A DNA stretch of 9,537 bases from Candidatus Latescibacterota bacterium (GTDB taxonomy: Bacteria; Latescibacterota; UBA2968; GCA-2709665). Positions 1 to 6,281 of this stretch are shown piece after piece. The translations under genes and the position numbers were made by a program. Each line of letters begins with the position of its first letter. Within the stretch, counting starts at the first letter, position 1. Location: assembly GCA_012271065.1 (NCBI GenBank), contig JAAXHE010000310.1, positions 1 through 9,537 of the forward strand, in the 5' to 3' direction. The notes under the pieces were generated by a model. It saw only the letters and a program-made list of their open reading frames with translations. It had not been told where the DNA came from and did no database searches.

Positions 1-62
1 CCTGATTTATTTCGGATTAAGGTTAGGCGGTTGGCGAATCGCCGTCCGGCGGGGGCTCAGAT

Positions 63-176
63 ATGGACAAGAGGAAAACATCCGGCACGAGCATGCAGAG
101 AATCGGTCTGTTCGCGGGTCCCGTTCTGGCGCTGGCGCTTCTCCTGTTCTTCGATCTGGAGCCCGGCCGGCCGTGA
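63..176 (+). other. Out-of-frame N-terminal segment of the DASS transporter
   Basis: An ATG at 63 opens a 37-codon frame ending at TGA 174-176. Its product (MQRIGLFAGP from residue 11, then a run of Val, Leu, Ala and Phe, then FDLEPGRP) looks like the first membrane helix that normally begins SLC13/DASS transporters. The downstream gene, in another frame, starts exactly where the family's second conserved segment would follow. Joining the frames by a one-base step back at 173 gives ...EPGRPVTRTAAVALL..., which reads like a normal family member. A GGGGG run at 51-55 gives a ribosome site 7 bases before this ATG. No clear slippery heptamer precedes the stop, so a single-base indel or sequencing error is the simplest explanation; coupled reinitiation at the GTGA overlap (173-176) is the alternative. 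The 62 bases before it show no convincing promoter. Confidence 0.6.
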
Positions 177-1573
177 CCAGGACGGCGGCCGTGGCTCTGC
201 TGATGGCCGTGTGGTGGATGACGGAAGCGGCGCCGCTCGCGGCAACCGCGCTGCTCCCGGTCGTGCTGTTCCCGCTGCTGGGGATTATGGACGGCAGGAA
301 AGTCGCGCCCATCTATTTCAACCACGTCATCTTTCTCTTTATTGGCGGCTTTATGGTGGCCCTGGCCATGCAGCGCTGGAATCTGCACCGGCGGATCGCA
401 TTGCGCGTACTCCTGTGGTGCGGCGTTCGCCCGCGCTGGATTCTGCTGGGATTCATGGTTTCGACCGCGTTTTTGTCGATGTGGATCTCCAATACGGCCA
501 CCACGATGATGATGGTGCCGATCGTATTGGCGGTGGTGTTGAAGCTGGAGGAAGGAACGGCGCATGACAGACTTGCTACCGGTTTGTTTCTGGGTGTGGC
601 GTACGGCGCTTCCATCGGTGGCGTGGCAACGCTTGTGGGCACGCCGCCGAATCTCTCGTTCGCCCGGATTCTGAATATTCACTTCCCCGATGCGCCGGAG
701 CTATCGTTCGCAAGCTGGTTCCTGTTTGCATTCCCCATTTCCATGCTGTTTCTGGTTGTGGCATGGCTGCTGTTAAGTTGCTTCCACGCCGGCGGCCGGC
801 ACGAGAAAACCTTTGACCAGAGCGTTCTTCGGGATCAGTACAGAGCGCTGGGGCCCCTCTCGTACGAGGAGGCGGTGGTTCTGGCGGATTTCGTTCTGCT
901 GGCGTTTCTCTGGCTCTTCCGGAACGAGATCCGGATCGGCGATTCGGTGATCCCGGGGTGGTCGGGGCTGTTTCCCGGCGGAGCGTTCTTGAATGACGGC
1001 TCGGTCGCAATGGGAATGGCGCTACTGCTTTTTCTGATCCCGGCGCGCGGCCCGTCCGCGAGGAAGATCCTGGACCGGCAGACCGTGGCGAAGCTGCCCT
1101 GGCATATCATACTGCTTTTCGGCGGAGGGTTCGCCCTGGCGACAGGGTTTATCGATTCGGGTTTGTCCATGTGGTTCGGGCATCGCCTTTCAGGTCTTAG
1201 TGCGGTACATCCCCTGCTTCTGGTGGCCATCCTCTGCCTGATGATTACGTTTCTGACGGAATTGACGTCGAATACCGCCACGGCAGAGATGTTCCTGCCC
1301 ATTCTGGCGGCGTTGGGTGTCGCGATACAGGTGAATCCGCTTCTCCTGATGGTTCCGGCCACGCTCTCCTGCTCATTTGCGTTCATGCTGCCCGTCGCCA
1401 CGCCGCCGAACGCGATCGTGTTCGGAACGGACCGCGTCCGGATGACGGATATGGTCCGCGTGGGGCTGATTTTGAATCTGACGGGGGTTGCCATCGTCGC
1501 CGGCGCCATCTATCTGCTGGGCGGGTCTGCTTTGGGAATTGAGCTCACAGGCGTACCTGAGTGGGCGAAATGA
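173..1573 (+). CDS. SLC13/DASS-family sodium:anion (dicarboxylate/sulfate-type) symporter
   Basis: Inner-membrane secondary transporter, 466 residues in this frame. Seen in the sequence: the family's entry segment AVWWMTEAAPLAATALLP (12-29), then two inverted-repeat halves each carrying the signature pair. Half one has SNTAT (106-110) and GTPPN (156-160); half two has SNTAT (366-370) and ATPPN (409-413). In this family the two Ser-Asn-Thr motifs form the substrate and sodium sites, and members carry C4-dicarboxylates, citrate or sulfate; the substrate cannot be told from sequence. About ten hydrophobic helices are visible. The GTG at 173 is the first start in this frame and has only a weak GGAG (158-161) upstream. 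The first family helix is missing from the frame and is found at 63-173 in the neighbouring frame, so the gene is probably one frameshifted unit of about 503 residues. The gene stands alone on this strand and ends before a strong hairpin. If the shift is real and not corrected, the protein may be impaired. Confidence 0.93.
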   Translation: MTRTAAVALLMAVWWMTEAAPLAATALLPVVLFPLLGIMDGRKVAPIYFNHVIFLFIGGFMVALAMQRWNLHRRIALRVLLWCGVRPRWILLGFMVSTAFLSMWISNTATTMMMVPIVLAVVLKLEEGTAHDRLATGLFLGVAYGASIGGVATLVGTPPNLSFARILNIHFPDAPELSFASWFLFAFPISMLFLVVAWLLLSCFHAGGRHEKTFDQSVLRDQYRALGPLSYEEAVVLADFVLLAFLWLFRNEIRIGDSVIPGWSGLFPGGAFLNDGSVAMGMALLLFLIPARGPSARKILDRQTVAKLPWHIILLFGGGFALATGFIDSGLSMWFGHRLSGLSAVHPLLLVAILCLMITFLTELTSNTATAEMFLPILAALGVAIQVNPLLLMVPATLSCSFAFMLPVATPPNAIVFGTDRVRMTDMVRVGLILNLTGVAIVAGAIYLLGGSALGIELTGVPEWAK

Positions 1574-1686
1574 TCCCTGTGCGGCAATGCGAGACAGAGC
1601 GCGAACGGCATACGTCGACGTGACGGTGTGGGAGAAGTGAACGTGAACCGGCAGGCAGCGGCGCACGGCGCCAGATTACGCGCGGC

Positions 1687-1724
1687 AGCCAAAGGGGCGA
1701 TCCGATGGATCGCCCCTTTGGTTT
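1687..1724. terminator. Perfect 15-bp hairpin between convergent genes, likely shared terminator
   Basis: Arms 1689-1703 and 1707-1721 are exact inverted copies (ccaaaggggcgatcc) around a 3-base loop; a G-U and an A-U pair could extend the stem by two. The stem is very GC-rich in its core, and on the plus strand it runs into TTTA. It lies 113 bases after the transporter stop and abuts the stop codon of the minus-strand ABC gene, so it can stop both converging transcripts. The T tail is short on the plus strand and absent on the minus strand, so it is not a textbook intrinsic terminator in either direction. Confidence 0.75.
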
Positions 1725-3486
1725 AGTCGGCGGCGTTTTCGCGGGCCTGCGGGATGCGCCAGCCGCGCGAAATCTCCTGCGTACGCACCATGCGGGCATA
1801 GAGACCATCCTGAACCATCAGGTTCCCGTGAGCGCCTGATTCGACAATACGTCCGCCATTGCAAACGAGAATCTTGTCGGCATTGCGTACGGTGGACAGC
1901 CGGTGCGCGATCACAATCGTTGTGCGATGGCGTGTAAGGCGCGCGATGGCTTCCTGGATGAGGATCTCCGTCTCCGCGTCCACGGACGAGGTGGCTTCGT
2001 CCAGGATCAGGATCGGGGCGTCTTTCAACACCGCGCGTGCGATGGACAGCCGCTGCTTCTGGCCGCCGGAGAGCCGGATGCCCCGTTCTCCGACCAGCGT
2101 GTCGTAGCCTTCGGGCAGATCCAGGATGAAGTCCTCCGCGTTGGCCGCACGGGCCGCTTCCATGACCTCACCGTTCGTCGCATCGGGACGGCCGACGAGC
2201 AGGTTCTCGCGAACCGTGGCGTGGAAGAGAAATACATCCTGGAACACGGTTGCGATCTGCGAGCGCAGGTAGACCAGCCGAAGGGTGCGTACGTCGTGCC
2301 CGCCAATGAAGACCCCACCCTGCTGAGGATCGTAAAAGCGAGGAATCAGACTGGCGACGGTGGTTTTGCCCGCGCCGGTAGGGCCGACAAGGGCGATGAT
2401 TTCCCCGGCTTCGGCGTTGAATTCGACCCCGTGGAGCACGGGATTTTCAGGATGGTATCCGAACGTGACGTCTCGGAACCTGATGTCCGGGTTCATGGCT
2501 TTCGGCGTAATGGCGTCGGGGGCGTCAACAATGTCCGACTCGACGGCCAGGAGTTCGAAAACACGGTCCGTGCTGGCCACGGCTTTCTGCAGGATGTCGT
2601 TGAACGAGGCGAGCTGAAGAAAAGGCTGGTAGATGTGGCCCATGTAGACGATGAAAACAAAAAGGTCCGCGACCGAAATGACGCCGTCCAGCGCCATATT
2701 GCCGCCGCTCCAGATGACCAGAACGATGCCGATGCCGCCTGCGGCCTCGATAATTCCGGCGGGAAGAAGGGATATGCGGTTGGCGGTTACGCTGCTGTCT
2801 CTGAACTTCCGGCTCCGGGCTTCGATCAGGCGGACGCGCCGGGTTTCCTGTACGAAGGACTTGATTACCGGGAAGCCGGAGAAGCTGTCCTGGACCAGGG
2901 CGATGAGATCGGCCAGATGCGCGCGCACGGCGCTCCAAAGGGCGCGTACCTTTGAGACGTAACGGTAAATCAGCAGGGTGGTCAGCGGAATCGGGATCAG
3001 CGTAATAAGTGCGAGTTCCGGGTTCAGCGTGAACAGAACGACAATCATCGAGACGGGAATGATCGCGGCCAGTGCCGTCTCCGGGATGCCGTGAGCGACA
3101 AAGTCCTCCAGGGCTTCAACGTCGTTGATTGAACGGGAAATGAGGTTGCCGGTCCGCTGTGTGTTGAAAAAGCGATGGGGCAGGCTCTGAAGGTGTCGAT
3201 AGATCCTCACCATCAGGTCGTGCATCACGCGATAGGCGGCAATATGTGAAAAGTAACCGTAACCGTACCTGGTTACGCCACGAAACAGGTAGACCCCGAC
3301 CAGCAGCAGACTGATTCGAATCAGGTCGGCGCCGCGTGCGCCCTCCGTCAACCATCGGATGAGTTCTCTGATCAGTAACGGCGGCAGGAGGTTCGCGGCG
3401 GCAAAGAGGAGTCCGCACGCGACGGTGAGGGCGATGAGCAGGCGTTTGCCCTCGAGAATGCTGTAGAGTTGCGCGAAAAACTTCAT
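1723..3486 (-). CDS. ABC exporter, fused membrane and ATPase domains (MsbA/LmrA-like half-transporter)
   Basis: ATP-driven exporter half-transporter, expected to act as a dimer in the inner membrane. Numbering from ATG 3486 (587 residues): the ABC type-1 membrane domain covers roughly 10-300 with about six hydrophobic segments, including the RTGNLISRSINDVEAL coupling region at about 111-126. The ATPase domain follows: Walker A GPTGAGKTT (368-376), Q-loop Gln 416, signature LSGGQ (472-476), Walker B ILILDE (492-497) with catalytic Glu 497, and H-loop His 528. All are intact and the length is typical for the class. A longer reading from TTG 3498 is possible, but the AGGA on the minus strand lies only two bases before that TTG; it lies about 13 bases before the ATG, which is long but more plausible. 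Lipid, drug and peptide export are all possible for this subfamily; no substrate clue is visible. It is transcribed divergently from the rightward operon. Confidence 0.95.
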   Translation of the reverse strand: MKFFAQLYSILEGKRLLIALTVACGLLFAAANLLPPLLIRELIRWLTEGARGADLIRISLLLVGVYLFRGVTRYGYGYFSHIAAYRVMHDLMVRIYRHLQSLPHRFFNTQRTGNLISRSINDVEALEDFVAHGIPETALAAIIPVSMIVVLFTLNPELALITLIPIPLTTLLIYRYVSKVRALWSAVRAHLADLIALVQDSFSGFPVIKSFVQETRRVRLIEARSRKFRDSSVTANRISLLPAGIIEAAGGIGIVLVIWSGGNMALDGVISVADLFVFIVYMGHIYQPFLQLASFNDILQKAVASTDRVFELLAVESDIVDAPDAITPKAMNPDIRFRDVTFGYHPENPVLHGVEFNAEAGEIIALVGPTGAGKTTVASLIPRFYDPQQGGVFIGGHDVRTLRLVYLRSQIATVFQDVFLFHATVRENLLVGRPDATNGEVMEAARAANAEDFILDLPEGYDTLVGERGIRLSGGQKQRLSIARAVLKDAPILILDEATSSVDAETEILIQEAIARLTRHRTTIVIAHRLSTVRNADKILVCNGGRIVESGAHGNLMVQDGLYARMVRTQEISRGWRIPQARENAAD

Positions 3487-3541
3487 GGTCAGGGACAATT
3501 CCTGTCAGAAAAGGCGATCCTTTCTACTTGCCGCTCCGGAT

Positions 3542-3572
3542 GTCGGTTCGTTCTGGTACTTCAGGAACCGAC
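3542..3572. repeat. Inverted repeat in the exporter's leader
   Basis: GTCGGTTC at 3542-3549 is matched exactly by GAACCGAC at 3565-3572, with 15 bases between. It lies downstream of the candidate exporter promoter (minus strand), so in RNA it could form an 8-bp stem in the untranslated leader; as DNA it could be a spaced-dimer protein site. The role is not known. Confidence 0.4.
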
Positions 3573-3584
3573 GTGTGAGTTCCT

Positions 3585-3596
3585 AAACCTAGGTTT
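3585..3596. promoter_or_regulatory. Perfect 12-bp palindrome AAACCTAGGTTT, operator-like
   Basis: The twelve bases read the same on both strands, with no mismatch. The palindrome covers the candidate -10 box of the exporter promoter, the position where a dimeric repressor would block RNA polymerase. No regulator gene is present in the window, so any such protein would act from elsewhere. Operator function is inferred from symmetry and position only. Confidence 0.4.
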
Positions 3597-3614
3597 CCAC
3601 TGAAGTAAAGTCAA
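3586..3614 (-). promoter_or_regulatory. Candidate sigma70-type promoter for the ABC exporter
   Basis: On the minus strand, TTGACT (3614-3609) matches the -35 consensus at five of six positions. After a 17-base spacer comes TAGGTT (3591-3586), which keeps the first, second and last consensus bases of the -10 box. It would start transcription roughly 90 bases before the exporter ATG. The -10 box is weak, which would fit a regulated promoter. Confidence 0.4.
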
Positions 3615-3653
3615 ATCCTTTGGCTGCGGGGGCGTATGCTCTCGAATTTTCGT

Positions 3654-3682
3654 TTGTGTAAGAAGAACTTACATTTTATATT
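3654..3682 (+). promoter_or_regulatory. Weak candidate promoter for the rightward five-gene cluster
   Basis: TTGTGT (3654-3659), a 17-base spacer, then TATATT (3677-3682), five of six matches to the -10 consensus, inside the AT-rich patch. The -35 box matches at only three positions. It would leave a leader of about 220 bases before the epimerase gene. Other AT-rich hexamers nearby (for example TAATAT at 3714-3719) could serve instead. Confidence 0.25.
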
Positions 3683-3898
3683 GTTGTCCAGTACTCATGA
3701 ATTTAGTAACTTTAATATCTAAGTGCGCTTATTTAAAATATATGCTTATGGAATTCCGGGCGCAAGAGCAAGGGACTTCGTACCAGGTACACGGACGTTA
3801 CGGCCTCCACCTGCCGGAAGCATCGGCGTCACCTAGCCCAGATCGGCCACGATGGTCAACCTGTCTGCCGGACGCGGTGCGTAATGGGTCCACCAATC

Positions 3899-3905
3899 AA
3901 GGGAG
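3899..3905 (+). promoter_or_regulatory. Ribosome binding site deciding the epimerase start
   Basis: AAGGGAG lies five bases before ATG 3911. The in-frame ATG nine codons upstream (3884) has no comparable site, so translation is taken to begin at 3911. Confidence 0.65.
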
Positions 3906-3910
3906 CGGAG

Positions 3911-4936
3911 ATGTCGAAGTTTACCATTGATCCTATAGAGACCGAAACCGACCTGGTCGATCGGATGACCGAACCGGTTCCCGAGGTCATGGATGCGGTA
4001 TCCAGAATCGACGGCGAGGTGATGATACTGGGCATCGCCGGCAAAATGGGGTTGACGCTGGGCGAGCTCCTGGTGCGTTCCGGCGCCCGGGGCGTCATCG
4101 GCGTCTCGCGGTTCTCCAGTCCGGGTGATCGGGAATACCTTGAAGCCAGGGGCATACGGACCGTACGGTGCGACCTGATCGACGACGATGCGTTGCGCCG
4201 TCTGCCGGAAGTCGGCCACATTGTCCTGCTGGCAGGGCACAAATTCGGTTCAACGGGGAATGAACCCCTGACGTGGGCCATGAACGCGCTGCTTCCCGGC
4301 AAGGTGATGCAACGGTTTCCGGATGCCCGGGTTGTTTACGTCTCGTCGGGAAACGTCTACCGGTTTGTTCCACCGAATTCGGGCGGTTCGGTGGAGTCGT
4401 CGACTCTGGATCCGATCGGTGAATACGCGCAGTCCCGCCTGGGAGGTGAGCGACTGGCGGCCTATTACGCGGAACGGAACGATACTCCGCTCGCGATTGT
4501 CCGGTTGTTCTACGCAACTGAGTTGCGGTACGGCGTATTTCTTGATATTGCCCAGCGGGTCTGGACCGGACAACCCATCGACCTGACCATGGGATACGTA
4601 AACCAGATCTGGCAGGGAGACGCAAACGCGTATCTTGCCCGGAGTTTTCCGCTGTGCGAGAGCCCCGCCCGGGTTCTCAATATGACCGGGTCCGATCAGC
4701 TGGAAATCCGCGACGTCGCATTGAAGCTGGGCGTATTGATGGGGCGGACACCTGTTTTTGAGGGTGAAGAGAGTCAGACGGCCCTGCTGGGCAATGCGAG
4801 TGAGCTGTTCGATCTCATGGGACTGCCCCGGGTCACGTCCGGGGAGATGATGGAATGGGTCGCCGCCTGGGTGATGAATGGAGGCCCGACGCTGGGCAAG
4901 CCCACCAAGTACGAGTCCCGGAACGGGCAGTTCTAG
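3911..4936 (+). CDS. NAD(P)-binding epimerase/dehydratase-like protein (extended SDR fold), atypical active site
   Basis: 341 residues from ATG 3911, no signal peptide, presumably cytoplasmic. The Rossmann dinucleotide motif is clear: EVMILGIAGKMG with GIAGKMG at 41-47 (GxxGxxG), an acidic RCDLID strand with Asp at 88, and the SSGNVY segment with Ser 145-146. In the nucleotide-sugar epimerase/dehydratase family the active site is Ser/Thr plus YxxxK. Here the corresponding stretch reads GEYAQSRLGGER: Tyr 172 is present but the lysine position (176) is Arg. Family enzymes rework NDP-sugars using a bound NAD(P). The Arg may be the trait of a subfamily rather than damage, since the rest of the fold is intact. 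It is first in a closely packed set, with 28 bases to the next gene. Enzyme activity and substrate are unknown. Confidence 0.85.
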   Translation: MSKFTIDPIETETDLVDRMTEPVPEVMDAVSRIDGEVMILGIAGKMGLTLGELLVRSGARGVIGVSRFSSPGDREYLEARGIRTVRCDLIDDDALRRLPEVGHIVLLAGHKFGSTGNEPLTWAMNALLPGKVMQRFPDARVVYVSSGNVYRFVPPNSGGSVESSTLDPIGEYAQSRLGGERLAAYYAERNDTPLAIVRLFYATELRYGVFLDIAQRVWTGQPIDLTMGYVNQIWQGDANAYLARSFPLCESPARVLNMTGSDQLEIRDVALKLGVLMGRTPVFEGEESQTALLGNASELFDLMGLPRVTSGEMMEWVAAWVMNGGPTLGKPTKYESRNGQF

Positions 4937-4950
4937 TGGTTTAGCGGTCT

Positions 4951-4955
4951 GGGAG
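4951..4955 (+). promoter_or_regulatory. Ribosome binding site deciding the ceramidase-like start
   Basis: GGGAG lies nine bases before ATG 4965. The frame is open upstream to a GTG at 4878, but that would overlap the epimerase by 59 bases and add a low-complexity extension before the family's normal beginning, so 4965 is preferred. Confidence 0.6.
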
Positions 4956-4964
4956 ATCCCGTTG

Positions 4965-6281
4965 ATGGGCGAACTGAAGGCCGGCGTTGCCGAGGTCAAT
5001 ATTACCCCGCCAATCGGCATTTCCCTTTGCGGATTCGGAAACCGGAAGGGACCGGCCGAAACGGTTGACGACGACCTTTTCGCACGCGCGCTGGTATTGG
5101 ACGACGGGCGGACGCGCCTGGCAATCGTAACGTCGGATCTCATCTCATTCGCGCCGGACCTGGTTCAGCGGATACGGGGACTGGTCGAACGCGCTGCGGA
5201 CGTGCCGGGCGATGGTCTGCTGCTGAACGGATCCCACTCCCATTCCGGTCCCAACGTGATGTCGTTTCGCAGCATGGGCTCGCGTGACGTCGCGTACGAG
5301 GACGTGCTTTGCCGGCAGGTCGCCGGCGCCGTCCGGATGGCGGCGGACCGGCTGGAGGCCGTTTCGCTCCGGGTCGGTCGGGCTCCTGTCAGGATCGCCC
5401 ATAACCGTCGCGCCCGCCGAAGCGGGCGGATGACGATCGGCCACAACCCGAACGGCGCCGAGGCACCCTGGGTGGACGTGCTGCGCGTCGACGCCCGGTC
5501 AGGTTCCCCGCTCGGGCTTCTGTATATGACGGCGGCCCACCCCGTGAATCTGCGGGGTCTGGCGTTCAGCGCGGAATTCCCCGGTTATGCGGCGCGGACG
5601 ATCCGGCGCGAACTCGACGGTGCGCTGCCGATGTTTGCGCAGGGCTGTTGCGGCGACATCAACTGCACCCCGATGGACGGCGCCTTGCGGACAACCATTC
5701 GGCAGGGTGAACTGCTGGGTGGGGCTGCCGTGAACGCCGCCCGGCACGCGGAGCCGTTGCAGTCGAACGGGCTGGGGGTGGCGCGCCAGGTCATCTTTCT
5801 TCCCACGAGAATCCCTTCCGTGGATGAGGCGGAACGCGCCCTTGAGGACCAGAAAGCGCGGGTGAGGGAGGCAGAACAGGACCCCGAAGCAACGGACTAT
5901 CTGATCTGCCAGTACCGTGGACAGATCGGATGGGCGGAAGATTACCTGCGTACGGCTCGAAACCGCCGGCCGCGGCCTGAGGCGTTCGAGATTCAGGCGA
6001 TGAGAATTGGAGAGGCCGCGCTGGTGGCGTATCCTGGCGAAATGTTCGTGGATTATCAACTGCGGATGGATCAGGCGTCGCCATTCAGAAAGACGTTCAC
6101 TCTGGCGTACAGCAACGGTTGCATCGGATATGTGCCAACGGCGATGGCGTTTCCTGAAGGGGGGTACGAAGTTGACCACGCATTCCGATATTACGGGACG
6201 TTGATGATTACGTCGGCCTGTGAACGTATGATCAAATCCGCGACCCTCGAATTGCTGGATGGTTTGAAATGCGACAGCTGA
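4965..6281 (+). CDS. Neutral/alkaline non-lysosomal ceramidase-family hydrolase, lacking the canonical catalytic serine
   Basis: 438 residues, no signal peptide seen. It opens like the family's N-terminal domain (AGVAEVNITPP at 6-16, DDDLFARALVLDDG at 35-48). Zinc-site features known from Pseudomonas neutral ceramidase are recognisable: HSHSGP (91-96), HP in TAAHPVN (His 192), PGE (Glu 359), and a Tyr in CIGYVPT (Tyr 389). In true ceramidases the nucleophile is the Ser of a GDVSPN-type motif; here the matching place reads CCGDINCTP (228-236), with Asn 233 or Cys 234 where Ser would be. So the fold and metal site are supported but ceramide hydrolysis is not. It is also much shorter than the secreted ceramidases and lacks their C-terminal domain. 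It may be an amidase or esterase of another, perhaps sugar-linked, substrate. Its end overlaps the next gene by 13 bases, implying coupled translation. Confidence 0.85.
   Translation: MGELKAGVAEVNITPPIGISLCGFGNRKGPAETVDDDLFARALVLDDGRTRLAIVTSDLISFAPDLVQRIRGLVERAADVPGDGLLLNGSHSHSGPNVMSFRSMGSRDVAYEDVLCRQVAGAVRMAADRLEAVSLRVGRAPVRIAHNRRARRSGRMTIGHNPNGAEAPWVDVLRVDARSGSPLGLLYMTAAHPVNLRGLAFSAEFPGYAARTIRRELDGALPMFAQGCCGDINCTPMDGALRTTIRQGELLGGAAVNAARHAEPLQSNGLGVARQVIFLPTRIPSVDEAERALEDQKARVREAEQDPEATDYLICQYRGQIGWAEDYLRTARNRRPRPEAFEIQAMRIGEAALVAYPGEMFVDYQLRMDQASPFRKTFTLAYSNGCIGYVPTAMAFPEGGYEVDHAFRYYGTLMITSACERMIKSATLELLDGLKCDS

Larger units (their letters stand above)
3487..3910. other. Divergent intergenic region with regulatory sequence, no supported gene
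   Basis: This stretch separates the minus-strand exporter from the rightward five-gene cluster. It holds the exporter's candidate promoter and palindrome, a leader inverted repeat, an AT-rich patch from about 3640 to 3750 that stands out against the GC-rich surroundings, and a perfect interrupted inverted repeat GTACC-A-GGTAC at 3780-3790. The one sizeable plus-strand frame here (3697-3930) has no ribosome site, no recognisable composition or motif, and runs over the start of the epimerase gene, so I do not call it. I see no tRNA or known riboswitch fold. Confidence 0.6.

Noticed and set aside
160..176. Programmed -1 ribosomal frameshift in the transporter
   Set aside because: The overlap of frames fits a -1 shift, but there is no X_XXY_YYZ slippery heptamer before the stop and I see no clear stimulatory structure, so an indel is preferred.
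1612..1621. 10-bp palindrome ACGTCGACGT after the transporter gene
   Set aside because: Short palindromes of this type are expected by chance in GC-rich sequence, and it lies downstream of a gene with no promoter context.
1903..2955. 350-codon plus-strand open frame opposite the ABC exporter
   Set aside because: It is the antisense shadow of a gene whose Walker, signature and H-loop motifs are all intact on the minus strand; its own product is low-complexity and without motifs.
3697..3930. 77-codon plus-strand open frame in the intergenic region
   Set aside because: No ribosome site, no recognisable motif, starts in an AT-rich promoter-like patch and overlaps the well-supported epimerase start.
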